Made by a program: the position numbers and the translations under genes. From Aphelocoma coerulescens (Eukaryota > Chordata > Aves > Passeriformes > Corvidae), in assembly GCF_041296385.1 (NCBI RefSeq), contig NC_091023.1, positions 25,607,924 to 25,671,923 on the forward strand: DNA of 64,000 nt, given 5' to 3'. The notes under the pieces are model-generated. The model saw only the letters and a program-made list of their open reading frames with translations. It searched no databases and was not told the origin of the DNA. The first letter of the stretch is position 1; each line of letters begins with the position of its first letter. This document shows, in pieces, positions 33,968 through 45,909 of this stretch.

Positions 33968-34239
33968 GCACTGGAGAGGGAGGCTCTGTTTCCAAGGAGC
34001 CTTTTGGAACACTGAGAAATTCCCTTTCTAACGTGCCCAAGAGCTCTTCTGCATCATCCACTCACAGAAGACCTTCTCTCATTGATGTGGAGGGGATTTT
34101 TACCATCGAGCTCTGGGGTTCTGGCCAATCCATGGGGCAGAAGTGCTGCCTGTGGCAAGAAAAGATCAGTTCTGAGGCAGTGGTTTCTCCTCTCCCCCAG
34201 CATCACATCCCCTTCCTTGGCTGCTTCTGGTCCTTCCCA

Positions 34240-34345
34240 GTGTCACAGGATCACAGAAGAGTTTGGGTTGGAAGGGACCTCAAAGACCATCTGGTTCTGA
34301 CCCTGTGGGCTGGTGGCTTTAGGGCTATCTCCTGTCCAGCCACTT
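34240..34345 (-). mobile_element. CR1 LINE fragment, 3' tip
   Basis: 'tcacaggatcacagaagagt' and 'ttgggttggaagggacctca', then 'aagaccatctggttctgacc'. Only the 3' tip of a minus-oriented CR1 is clear; the match fades after about 34320. Confidence 0.85.
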
Positions 34346-34769
34346 TCAGCTCAGGCTGTGCTCGTGGGCAGCTCTGGATGTTCAGCTTCCTCAGAGTCGC
34401 TTTGGGCCACAAGAACTTCCTTTAAGAGGAGAAACCTCAGGCTGCTGCTGAAGAAATCAAAGCTCAGTTCCCAGAGAGGGCTGTTCCCTCTGGATGTGTT
34501 CCCTCCCTGGAAGATGTCCTCTAGCAGAACAAGGTTGGGCTCCAGGCAGGAGCAGGTGGATCAAGGCAAAACCACGCAATCCTTTTCCTTCCTGCTGTCT
34601 GCAGCCACCCTCCAAAGGCATGTTAAGATAAATTGTGCTGTTTCAAGAGTTGCTCATTCTGAGGTTTGTGGAGAACAGTGCCTGGCCCCTGAATCCCCAG
34701 GGAGCAGCAGAAAGTTCCAGGGAGCAGGAGGGGCCCTGCTGTAAAGTCAAAGCAGCTCTTCTGCCAGAG

Positions 34770-35130
34770 TCACGTCTCATTTCTCAGTCGATGGTTTAAT
34801 CTATTTTAATGATTATCAATACTGATGGTGAGTGTAATCACTTTGTCTGATACAATTGCTAGAATCTAAAAGTCAACTTGATTTTAATGGTTTATCATTA
34901 GGAGTATTATTTAGTCGGATTAAACTGGTCTTAATTCCTCCGCAGTCATTATTTAAAAGCTGTTTGGAGCACATTAGGGCGACCCCCCTCATCCGGGAAT
35001 GAATCAATGCCCTGTCTCCATCCCATATATTTCCAGCAGCCTCTCACAAGCAGCCACACGATGGACACCGAGGCACTACAAGCTGTTAATATTCATGAGT
35101 CCTCCCTCCTGCCATTAAGATTCCCTTAAC
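34770..35130. promoter_or_regulatory. Candidate conserved noncoding element
   Basis: Dense in TAAT/ATTA words: 'tttaatgattatcaatactg', 'ttgattttaatggtttatca', 'gtcggattaaactggtctta', 'ctgttaatattcatgagtcc'. Repeat-free, no frames. One of the clearest enhancer-like blocks after the 17.5-18.7 kb cluster. Confidence 0.4.
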
Positions 35131-36190
35131 ACCCCCAGCAGGGTTGGATTTAACTCTCCTGCTGTGATGGGGCCCCTTAACCCCACACTGTCAGCAGGAA
35201 GGCTGGGAAACACTCACGGACTGGGATTTGGAGAGGCTGGAGCAGCTTCCAGGTGACAGGTCCAGAGCCTTTGGAGCAAGTGCTGTGCTGCCAGGGAATC
35301 TCTGGGTGCGTCCCTGTCACCTCCCAGGGCCAGGGGACACAGCCCAGCAGCAATTCCAGGTCAGCCAAGCACGGAGCAGGGACCTGGGCTTCTCCAGCAG
35401 CATGGATGCTGTCCCAAGGCTCCCTGAGCCCAGGGATCACCATTCTCCTGCCTGCCCAGCCACTGCAGGGAGCAGGGCTGTGTCCACCCGTGGCTTTGGG
35501 AATAAAACCTCTGGATGTCACCCAGACCTTGGCTCTGGAGCAGGAGGTGGTGCAGCCTGAGTGAGGCTGGATCCTTCGCTGCCTCCTCCTGCTGGGTGCC
35601 AAATTCAATCTCTCCTCCCAGGGACGCCCAGCCCTGCCCTCCCTCAGCCACAGAGCTCTCCCTGTGCAGGGTGTCCCCTCCCAGCCTCTGCCCCAGGAAA
35701 ACAGGGAAGGGTTGTACTGCTGGGGCCTGGGATGTGCCCGAGGAGCCGCAGCGACCTGCTCAGGGTCGTGGCATTGGCTCACTGCAGCCACTGGCCCAAG
35801 CACATTCCATGTCCTTTCCACATTATCCATTAAGGGGTTTTGCCCCTCTCACAGGGCTTGTACCAAAAAATGGTGGGAGCAGCTTTTGTTGCTTCCAGAG
35901 GATGCTGAAGAGCTCGTTAGTAGGAGCCAGAGGGAAGGAGACACCGCAGTGACCAGTTGTGGCCGTGCTGCTCCACACTCGTGCTGAACCAACTTCCCCT
36001 CCCAACAACACAAGGCTGAGGACTGGGAACACAAGGATGAACTCAGGAAAACCTCACATTCCAAGAGACAGGCAGAAGGTGCAAATGAAGCACAGTTTTC
36101 TTCTTTTAGACACAGTTTTCTTAGTGAACAAGGGATCAAAGCTGGTATGTAACAACCAGGAGCAACTCCAGTCCTGGAGGAGGCTTCTGA
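35130..36190. other. Intergenic, no gene seen
   Basis: GC-moderate. The 217-residue minus frame at 35177-35830 shows no recognised domain and is overlapped by equally long plus frames. Confidence 0.55.
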
Positions 36191-36199
36191 GGACAACAG

Positions 36200-37425
36200 A
36201 GAGCTGTGGTAGCTCAGTGATGGGATTATTTTGTTTAAAAATAAAGCCCTGGAGACATTTTAGATGTTTCCTTTAGTTAATGAGATTTCCATGATAGTTA
36301 AAACAATAAAATTAGCAAACAATGCTGTTAATCTCGGATTACAAGCAGCACCAGGGAAGAATTAGTAAAATAAATCAAGAAGATTTAAGGCACTTTGCTC
36401 TCCAATAAAGTCACTGGGGTGGAAGCTCTATGCTGTGTTTTCTTGGGATTAAGGAAGAGGTGATCAGGATCTGCCTTTCAGCCTTTAACCTGGAATATCT
36501 GAGCATGGAAACATCATTTTCTCAAATCTAAGCCTTGATTTAAACTGTACACTAAATATTACTTATATACGACCTATCAGTAAATAACTGCCACTGCTTC
36601 ACATTTAAAAATTCAAATTATTTTCAATCAAAAGCCTCAAATTAAATCACAGCAACTTTATACACCCCACATTTGGCTGTTCTAACCAGCAGTATGAAAC
36701 GGGGATAAAAGACATCCCAAAATAGGATTACACAGAGCAGCAATAAAAGGGGAAATAATCTTTGAAGAAATGATGGAAGAACAAAATCTAAGGGCATTAA
36801 GAAGGAACAAGTCATGGTTTCAATCACAGCCAGGCAGGAGATTGCTAATCTCATGTGTACAGCAGATAAATCTGGGAGGACAACAAATTGCATTTTAATT
36901 TATGGACTGAAAAGGTTAATTTTCAACTCCTTGTACTCACTCCAGAAATCAGGGAAATGAAACTAATAAAGTAATGGAGTTCTCCAAGGTGGATCCTCAA
37001 AAACAGAGGGAAAACATTTCATTTTTAGTGTGTGCTTTTGGCAGGAATTTAAATACAATCCATTGAATCCATTCATTTGTTATTTAAAAACAGATTTATT
37101 TTTGATTAGTTTTTATTATTTAAAAATAAAATTTACATTGTGTTCCTTTAAGTTACCTGAAATCAAAGGAACTTCATGATCAGCCCACAAATGTAGAAAA
37201 GACTCATACTGACCTATTTAAAAAGTCTGTTTATTCATGAGCTTCATGAATGAGACACACATTCAATGAAATACAACATTTCTCTCTGTTGGAAACAACA
37301 CAGTATATATTAAATATTATTGGCAGGTCATTTGTGACACGTTAATGGCAAAATAAATTAGAAAAGAAAAGTTATAAGTTTGGTTCTCAAGCAACTGCAG
37401 ACTTAATGGTTTGCCAAAATTGTCC
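36200..37425. other. AT-rich intergenic stretch
   Basis: Low-GC sequence with scattered TTTAAAAATA and AATAAA words. No transposon, array or coding exon recognised. Part of it could be conserved. Confidence 0.45.
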
Positions 37426-37429
37426 AAGA

Positions 37430-37642
37430 GCAAAATCCGATGAAAATTCTTTCCTGGAAGGGGCTGTGAGGCGCTGGAAGGGGCTCCCAGGGAGGTTTGG
37501 AGTGCCCAGCCCTGGAGGGGTCCAAGGAAGGCCTGGACGCGGCACTCAGTGCTCTGGGCTGGGGACAAGGTGGGCATCGGGCACAGCTTGGATTTGATGA
37601 TCCTGGAGGGCTTTTCCAGCCTCCTTGACCCTGGGATTCTGT
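37430..37642 (+). mobile_element. CR1 LINE fragment
   Basis: 'ggggctcccagggaggtttg', 'gcccagccctggaggggtcc', 'ttggatttgatgatcctgga' and 'gggcttttccagcctccttg' with 'gggattctgtg' at the end. A more divergent subfamily than its neighbours. Confidence 0.85.
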
Positions 37643-37644
37643 GC

Positions 37645-38790
37645 AAAGAGGAGCCAGATCCCGCTGGACGCTGGGCAGGATCCTCGTTCTCCAGCAGTGG
37701 CTTCCCTTCCAGTGCTCCCAAACTCCTTGGGTTTCCCCTGTGCTGCTGGTGCAGGGTCACCTGGCATTCCCAGGTAAGGAAGGCACTGATGGGGACACAG
37801 GGGTGGCACTTGCAATTCCAGCTTTCCATTAAACCCCAAATCAGCCCCACAGAACGACAGCAGCACCCCTTCAGTCCTGGCTGCGGCTCCCAAAGCTGCA
37901 TTCCGCAGAGGAAAGCTCAGAACCTGCTGTGCCTAATTCCTGCACTGGGATCCATTTGTTTAATCCTCACTGGGGGATTTTCTACATTAGCCCAGCACCT
38001 TTTCCAAATCCTACTCAAGGCTCATTTTCTGTACTCCTTCAGGGCAAAAAGTTCCATCATGTTTTACTTGTAACTCTGGAAAAGAGAAAATGGAGAAAAA
38101 TTCCAGCTCCAAACTTCAGATCCTCTTGGATATGTGGCTCAAATATTCATGAAAATGTCCTTTCTACCTCATCCTTGTGCTTGCAAGGGTCCTAAGTGAG
38201 AAATACAAGGATAAGAACCAGGTTAATCTAGGAACAGCTGCGGGAGCAAACACATTGCCCTGCACTACTCCAGCACCAGTGCTGTAAATGCTGTGGGCTG
38301 GGCTGAGTGGGGAGGCTGGTCAGGAGAAAAAGTTAGTAAAAATTATCAAAAAACTCTTCTTAGCAATAGCTCAGCAGGGCCTGAGCACAAAACACAATTA
38401 TCATCTCCTGCAAAACTTCCAGGCAATCAAATTTGCAGGCACTGACACTCAGACAACAAATGGTTCAACATTTAGGGCTGTTTTCAACACAAGTTGTGCA
38501 ATTAGACATAATTATTTATTCCCATTGTAAACCAGACCATTGAAACACAATTCTCTCTAAAAAGAATTAACAAGTGTGTCCTTGTCCTTTCTCCTGATGG
38601 TGTCAGCTCTCAGTAAATTATTGACTTGGAGCACAGACAGCCCTTAAATACAAAATAATCACAGTTCTCCAGAAGTTTTGCTGGATAATCGAGGACTTCT
38701 TGTACTTGAGTTCTGAACTTGGTACAAACCACTTGGTTTTCTAATAGAGGCTTCCCTGTGAACTGGGAAAATTTGCTGAAGTCCCACCAT
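37645..38790. other. Intergenic, no gene seen
   Basis: Mixed sequence without repeats or domain-bearing frames. Confidence 0.5.
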
Positions 38791-38794
38791 GGAT

Positions 38795-38872
38795 CATAAA
38801 ATGACAGAATCATGGAATTGATAAGGCTGGAAAAGCCTTCCCCAAGCTCCTGGGCTGTAGCACTGGGCAGCA
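38795..38872 (-). mobile_element. CR1 LINE fragment, 3' tip
   Basis: 'aaaatgacagaatcatggaa' and 'ggctggaaaagccttcccca' match the minus-strand 3' tip of an older CR1 subfamily. Confidence 0.7.
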
Positions 38873-38879
38873 TCGCCCT

Positions 38880-41800
38880 GAGCCATCAGGCTGGTAACAG
38901 CACCAGAGCTCTGAAGGTGAATAAATTATCAACACAGCTTATATGCAGCTTATATATTGCAGAAAATATATCAGCTGCTTCTTAAAAAGAAAAAAAAAAA
39001 AGAAAAAAAAAAGCTAAACTGCCAAAATACTGAATACAGGAACTCTGAGACCTCAAGAGTCAGCCCAGAGTGGAGGAGACAACCAAAGTGAGTTCCAGGG
39101 TAAACTTCCTGTAGCCACCGAGCCACTGCAGCAAATTTGTTCCATGAAATTAAACAATGTACTGACAATTTAAAAATCTGAGATGAATTTAAAAGCTGAG
39201 TTTAAAAACTGGAGGCAACCCCAAGCATTTACAGGAGAGCAGAGAAGTTGACTGTCTGGCTGGGAAGCTCTGCTGGCTCAACTGTCAGGCCAGGCTTCTA
39301 TTTTTAGCCCAGTAATTAAATTGCAGAGCCCAGTGTTTTGTGGAGGGATAGAATGGATTCCAAAGGTGCAGGAGAAGTCTGTGTACAGCAGCTTGGCTCT
39401 TGCTGAATAAACTCTGGCTATCCTGTAACTGCCTGGCCACGTTCAATGAAAAGGAAAACGTGGAAGAGCTGAACACAATTCTCTGACAATAGGGTGATGT
39501 CAAAGCAAAAAAAAAAAAAAAGGAAAAAAAATCTCAGTGAAGGGTTTTGTCTGAACTAAACACAAAGCAGAGTTGTTTGGGTTTGGAGGGAGCGGGGGAG
39601 GAAGGACACAGGGTAGGAAATAAGAGGAAAGGATGAAGCTTTCCAGAAAAATTTTCACAGGATTCAGGCTGTTAGAAACTTCAGGATGGTGCTGCTCCAG
39701 GAGCAAGGGCAGCACTGATTTAGGACTTTGAAACATGTAGGACTGCAGCCCTGTGTACAAGGGAAACATTAAACAGTCATGCACAGAACATAAAGCTCGA
39801 ATAAAATCCTCACCTGGATTTGGCATCTCTGACAAGACCCAGAGTATCTCGAGGAAGCCCAACCACCTCCCACGGCAAAGTGGGAGGAAACACTGACTGG
39901 AAAAGGAAATGATGTCCAATTTATAATTCAAACGTGCAGTGATGAAACTCCTCTCCAAAGGAACAGGAGGACAACTCATGCTTTACAGATAACAGGAGAC
40001 TGCCGTAACCATGGGAATAACTGGCTTCTTGTGCAAGCACACACCTTTAACTGCAGCCACCAAAGCACTGGGATGGGCGTGCTGTGATCCTGTTAAACCA
40101 GGCTGAAACGGCTCCAGGGGAATCCTGCACTGGAGCTGCTGCTCCAGCCACGAGCAGAGCCCATTTGTTTCCAGAATTAGTCCGTGCCAGCCGTGTCAGA
40201 TGGAAGCACAGGAATAGTGCAGCAGACACAGAGTGAGTGAACTCTTAATCCTGCCTTGGACCTTGAGAAATGAGGGTTTATTTTCCACCTAATGAAACTC
40301 AGGACACAATCAGGAATAAAGTCGACCAGAATTAGGCAATTTCTCCTCAAAACAGACTGTTACACAAATAGCAATGATGAAACACCTCCCTTTTAGAAAT
40401 TAGGACTTTTGGGGTTAATTCCTGTTTCCCAAGACCCAGGTGAGCCCATCTTTTGGTTTCTGGACTAAAGTGATGGGTAAATTTGTCAGATTTTTATTTT
40501 TGTGTTTGGCAAGAGGCAGCAGTGAAGCTGTTTTTAAAAGCAGTGCCTTCCTTACCTTCAGGGCTCTCCAAGCAGGAGGTCTGCTTTTGTTTTCTCTTGA
40601 TTATGAATACTTCATCCATTCCCAACCAACACTATGTACTTGACCAGATTCCTGTAAGCTCCTCAACCTGATTTGGAAGCATCTGTTTCCAATACAATTT
40701 GAACTGGAGGACTATTAACAAGATTGGATTCAGACCCCAATCAAGCCAGAACCCAGGAATTAATGCCATGTGCAGGCTGGCACTGCAATCCCGGGGCAGG
40801 GAATGGAGAGGGGGAGCTTTGGGGGCAATGAAAAGTCGATTTTCAGAGTCTATCACAGAAAAGCATCTGCAAATCTGTACAGAACGTACTGTGAGGGTCA
40901 TCAAAATCAAGTTCAAGGGGGTTTTGGGTAAATAAATACTGCCTGGTTTATGTTTCCAGCTGGGGGCTGGAGCAGAAGAAAGTCAGGACTTAGTTCATGG
41001 AGTAAGCCCTGGATCCCACAACCTGCTCACAGAATGCATTGTCCGATAAAAGATAAAACCAGAATTTGTTTCAGAACAGGCCAGGACCCACAGTCCAGCC
41101 TCCCCACCTTAGTGGGGGATTGTGTTCCATGATGCAGAAGGTTTTACCCAATCCACAACCAGGGGCTGGAATGACACTGGAATTTCAGGGCCCATCCCGA
41201 GGCCAGGGCTGTCTGGTCACTGCTCTGATTGCAGGGCCTTCTGAAATTCCTTTAATCAGAAAGACAACACTGATGCCTGGGAATCATAACTTCTGGAAGA
41301 GCTCCAGGTAAAGCTGGTGAAGAACTTGCTTTTAATCTGGAATGGATTAACATAAAATGCCTGAAATCCCTCCTCGTTCCATCCTGGTTTATGGCTCCAG
41401 TTCATGGAGTTAAGCTCCAAGATGTTTTCACACACAAACATTCAATTCTTTCTTCAGAAAAAAAAATCATAAAATCTCCTTTTTATTCTCCTTTAAGTGC
41501 AAATCCAAGCTCTGGTAACAAGACAGGTGACTGTAGTGCACAGTCCCAACCCATCCCTGTTTACCAGGTTTAAAGCCAAGGTAGAGAAGTTTCTCCAAAC
41601 ATTTTGCCTTTAATTTCTTGAGCACAAAATGCCAATGCTCCACCTAGAAAGAGCATGACTAACAATAACTACTACACTGGGCATGAATATATTAAATATA
41701 TAAACACCCCAGCATGATGTGCAACCCCTCCCAATTTTTATTGTCTCCAAGTTATAAATTAACCCGTTCAAAGCAGATTTAATGTTTATATTTTCTATAG

Positions 41801-41925
41801 ACTTGCTATTCTTGTAAGAATTATCATTATAGAAAAGGTACAAATTGTCGTTCAGCAAGAAGATTTTATTATCAGGTTAGAAAAAATGTGATTTAAAAAA
41901 AAATCCACTTTATTTCTGATCTATT
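38880..41925. other. Intergenic, no gene seen
   Basis: Contains A-rich runs at about 38984-39011 and 39508-39530 and otherwise unique sequence. No CR1, no array, no exon recognised. It lies just beyond the 3' end of the SLC66A1L remnant, so part could be former 3' UTR. Confidence 0.5.
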
Positions 41926-41927
41926 AA

Positions 41928-42041
41928 TTAACAAGCCTGTCCTGAGAATCTCCTGTAACGGGAGAATGATACAAAAATGTCAAGGAACAAAACCCCAAAG
42001 CTCCCAACAAGCCATGAAAGGTGGTGAACAAAGCAGAGAGC
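41928..42041 (-). pseudogene. SLC66A1L remnant: last exon and stop
   Basis: After the acceptor cctcccag, codons give C-F-V-H-H-L-S-W-L-V-G-S-F-G-V-L-F-L-D and a basic tail S-R-Y-R-R before TAA (41930-41928). This matches LLHHLPWLVGSLGVLLLD...YRR of the family. The C-terminal Leu-Leu lysosomal-sorting motif of SLC66A1 is absent. AATAAA lies 14 bases downstream (41914-41909). Confidence 0.9.
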
Positions 42042-42439
42042 CTGGGAGGATTCGGGTTTTGGCATCTTTAGAACAAGGCTCAGTCCACAGGTGCAGTTTC
42101 CCATCATGGCCAAGGCAAAGAGCAGGAAAAAGGTACCTTCTGTGTGTCTTCTCTAGAACTAAATACAAATTTTATACACAAATCTAAAAAATAACAGTTT
42201 TATAAATACAAAGAAATGTTAAAATGTACCCCACAGTATGCAGTTAGAGAGAATTTCGGCATTTTGTGATATAACACATTCAAAGACTTTCAGTCATTTT
42301 TGTCCCTGTCTTCCTGGGGCTCTGAATTTCTGAGTTTCAGCACAAAGCACTGAAAATTCAGGAACTGTTACAGTCCTTAGGTCCCTGGTTAATGCCATTT
42401 TTGTGGGAGTGCAAACAGCAGGGATAATCTGCTTCCAAA

Positions 42440-42503
42440 TGGTAACTAATTTTTAAGGAATCTGTTGCTGTAGCAGTGTATTTAGTAGATCCTTTTGAAA
42501 ATA
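42440..42503 (-). pseudogene. Possible decayed sixth-helix exon
   Basis: After a CAG at 42506-42504, the minus strand reads TATTTTCAAAAGGATCTACT. This could derive from the family's F-x-R-K-S-T start of the exon that follows the second PQ motif. The resemblance soon ends and no GNTLYG-like motif follows. Very tentative; the exon may simply be deleted. Confidence 0.2.
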
Positions 42504-43051
42504 CTGTGACGTTCCAGGTAGAGAGGGAATATGAACAGGCTTAGCAATTAATTAGTCACTTCCATAATGAATTAAAATGTCTGCATATAACTGACAAAGT
42601 AAAGCCTTCTACTCTTTTGATGTGCTTGTTGGGTTTTTTAAAATATACTGATAGTGAAGAGGCTGTGGGGAAAAGTAATGGTATCTTGGTGAAAAGGGGC
42701 TAAGATTTAAAACGAATTCTAACTTTTATTCCCATGATGGAATAGTTTGGAGAAAGAAAAGGGCAGATGCCACTTGCTCATGACAACAATCATACAAAGC
42801 AGATTTCTGCTGATAAATGCAGCTGTAAATAATTCCTTCCTCTTCCCCTGACAATCAATCTTTTTTCCAGCAATCAAAGACCAGCATTTTCCAAAATTCT
42901 CACTGGCATTCTCTGAATGGGAAAAAAACTCCATTTTTTTCAGTCGCAAAAGCGAAGTGGGGGTTTGAGTTGAGGAGGGCTCAGTGTGAGGGAGAATCCA
43001 ACACTGAAAGGAACAGAAAGTTAAATAAACAAGTGCCAAAAACCCACTCAC

Positions 43052-43148
43052 ATTTTTATGGAACTGAGGGAATCTGCTGCCCAGGTAAAACACACAGGAC
43101 ACACATGCCACAAATGAAGCCTGACATTTCAATCATATCAGGAGAGTC
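43052..43148 (-). pseudogene. SLC66A1L remnant: second PQ-motif exon, frameshifted
   Basis: 97 bases between acceptor cttttccag and donor GTGAGT (43051-43046). The first 48 bases read D-S-P-D-M-I-E-M-S-G-F-I-C-G-M-C. After one extra base (about 43100), the last 48 read S-C-V-F-Y-L-G-S-R-F-P-Q-F-H-K-N. Together these match the family's EVIGFVIGSISSVLYLLSRLPQ segment, so an intact exon would have 96 bases. Confidence 0.88.
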
Positions 43149-44286
43149 CTGGAAAAGAAAAGCACATGGATTTTGGCAAGAATGCTCTGAGGCATTTCAG
43201 AGGATTAAACTGAGAGTCCACAGGCTGAGTTTGTGGACAGAACTCCTTTCAAGCAGTGCAGTTCTGCTCTTCAGATGACCAAAGAGGGCTAGGAAGGGTT
43301 TAATCTTCATCTCACAACAATGCAGATCAAAACTGGTGCCAGGCTTTGGGATATGACACTGATATCAATCCAGTCCTCCTGCTCAAAAAGCCTGGGCACA
43401 ATAACTCAAACCAAAACTAAAAACTGCAGCTCCAGCCATGAAAAAAAATGAATCATCCTGTCTGGAGAAAGCAAAATACTCATTTTTCACAGTTTAAGAG
43501 TTGCTGGTTTTCTCACTCTGGCTGTGTTTTGAAAATAAGCTGCTTCCCTGCTGGGCCATGTTGCTGGATTACAATTATTTCCCTGGCATTAGTAGGAAGG
43601 CCATGAAGCTGCTGGAATAGGCTGTGAACTTCCCTGCTGGACTGACAGCAGCAGGTACAATGGTGATTTTCCACTTTTATTGATTTTTGGTGGTCTCCAC
43701 GTGGATGTTTACAGCATTTCCCACAGGCACAGACACAACATTTATGTTCTGTTAGTTCAGAGCAGCACATCCTCGGGATCCAAAGGACTCAACAAGCCCA
43801 GGATGCTGGTGAAAGAAACAATTTTGTAACTTCTTTATTTTGGGATGTGTGGGAAAAACATTCACATACATGATTTCTACACCTTTGTTAAAAAATCCTC
43901 CAGGTTTCTTTAAAGTACACAAACTTTTCAAGACACTTCTGGGTGGGATTTTTTTTTTTTTAATGCAAACAGGTAAGAACTTACATTATTCCTCAGGATT
44001 GCTGGACTACGTTCCTGGTTCCTGAGGAGCAGCTGACAGAGTGCAGTGACCTTCAGAGCTCCACACCTCAAAATCCAGGCTGTGCCCAAATTCCTCAGGC
44101 TGGGACTGCCTGGAATGACACACAAACAAATTAGCTGAAAAATAACATCTGCTGTTGATTTGAGGTCACTTTCTGTTTGCAGTACAAATATGCAAATGTA
44201 AAGGTAGAATTTCATGTCTCTTTTTCTTGGCAGCAGTGGAAGTTTCACCTCTTTTTTCTGGGCTCTGTGCCCACCCCTGCTCACTG

Positions 44287-44346
44287 TTGTAGTACTGATT
44301 GTAGCAGTGGAGGAACTGCTGGGGAACCCCTTGGTGGACATTGCTA
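44287..44346 (-). pseudogene. Possible next SLC66A1L exon (weak)
   Basis: After the acceptor tttcctctcag, a 62-base segment would complete the phase-1 codon and run V-A-M-S-T-K-G-F-P-S-S-S to a GTGAGC donor, ending in phase 0 as the next exon requires. However, the expected hydrophobic fourth helix is absent, so only splice signals and phase support it. End coordinate approximate. Confidence 0.25.
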
Positions 44347-45389
44347 CTGAGAGGAAATGTTCATTCACACCTTCTCTCTTACATTATAATGATATATTAT
44401 ACTTTATAACTTATGATTAAATAACAGCTAATAAACAAAACTGCTGAGTAGAATAGAATGCAACTTTTTTCCACACATCTTGATTAAAACCTGCAAAAGC
44501 AAAGATATTTGAAATGTGAATGAGTAAAATCTCACTAAGATATTGATGACTCTGTCATGTTGGACCAGGCAGTGGCAGCTCAATGCACCAAAGCCTGGGT
44601 CTGTTCCCAGAGGAGGCAGCAGGAAGGAAATCCCTCAGCACTCCCCTATCTCCAAGTTTATTATCAGTTCCATATTGAATCTGCTTTATCCCTATTTAGT
44701 CTGTGAGGAGGCATCTGGTTTACTTCAGCTTTTTGTTACCTCTGCTGTACCATGGATTTTCTTTCACATTTCTTTTTAAATTGATGAGTTAATGGTTTTG
44801 ATTTGATACAATATGAAGAGAGCTGTCTTCCATTTCAGACAAAACAGTAGTCCATGGGCAGGCTGAACATTCCAACCACTGCCAGGATTTTCTCAAGCAC
44901 AACTCCAATAATTTCATTCCCTGGAATATGTGTTTTTAAATGCAGATATTGAAACAGGACACATGAAGATGTCAACATATTTTATGCTATAAGCAAATAA
45001 AGCCCAGTTTCAATCAACAGGGAGGAAACCAACTGAACTCCACAAAGAAATAAGGCTGGGTTTCAACTCCCACATATTTCCACAAAAACCATGGAATTGG
45101 TTAAAATATGGAACCAGATTCCACAAACCTATTGCATTTTTTATGTCTGTATCAACTGAAAGTACTCCATAGAAAATATTCACAGATGTGTGTGGGTCAG
45201 AAGCAAGAAGGAAGGGAAAACGGGAGGCAATAGGGAAAACAGGAGCCAACAGGTCCCAGAACTCCAGAATTTGTACACTCTATTTTTTGATCCCTCTGGA
45301 AAAAAAAAATATTTAAATGCTGTAGGAAAATCTCTCAGTAAAGTCTGTAATACATCATGGAGAACATTTTAATTGCTGTAAAAACTTAC

Positions 45390-45480
45390 CTTTTGTCACC
45401 TTCTGATTCTTGAGCTTACAGTAAACAAATTGTGAAATCATAATTAGATCCTTGTTCACATAAAAAGCAGCAGTGACAAT
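45390..45480 (-). pseudogene. SLC66A1L remnant: third-helix exon
   Basis: 91 bases after a good acceptor (tctcttctctttcag) and before a consensus donor, G|GTAAGT (45389-45384). Thirty codons include T-A-A-F-Y-V-N-K-D-L-I-M-I-S-Q and Y-C-K-L-K-N-Q, the family's TAVYYV..DLVM segment. Starts in phase 0 and ends in phase 1. Intact as an exon. Confidence 0.92.
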
Positions 45481-45779
45481 CTGAAAGAGAAGAGACATTT
45501 GCTTGTTCAGTAGGCAAATAGTTTGAAATACCTCAACTGCATGGAAATGTTGCTTCATAATTACAATGTGAATGACAAACACCAAATCACTGCCAGAAAT
45601 AAACATCAGAGTAAATATTGGTGCAATTATGACTTGGTTTAGATGGCAGATCAGTGAACTGAATACAAACCTCTTTTCTCTCCCAGTGTGTATTTGGCTG
45701 TGCAATGTTGGTTTATCCCAGAGTCTAAAGGGACAGTTCTAAAAGGATAAGTGAAAAAGCAGGAATATTAACAGATCAC

Positions 45780-45909
45780 CTGGACTGGCAGCTGGTTTGC
45801 TAAAAAGCAGCCTAGGAAACTGGTCAGGTCTCCAGCCACCCAGCACAGCAGGAACCCTCCGGACAGTGCTTGGTCCACTCTCCCACTCTGGCAGGACATG
45901 TGAATTTGA
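45780..45909 (-). pseudogene. SLC66A1L remnant: first PQ-loop exon
   Basis: 130 bases between a CAG acceptor (45912-45910) and a GT donor (45779-45778, gtgatc). After one base that completes Pro, 43 codons begin with Gln and include G-R-V-D-Q-A-L-S, L-L-C-W-V-A-G-D-L and N-Q-L-P-V-Q, closely matching the family's GNMDQALS...GWIGGD...DQLPLQ. Intact as an exon. Confidence 0.92.

Noticed and set aside
35177..35830. 217-residue minus frame
   Set aside because: No recognised family and equally long frames on the other strand; typical of GC-moderate noncoding DNA.
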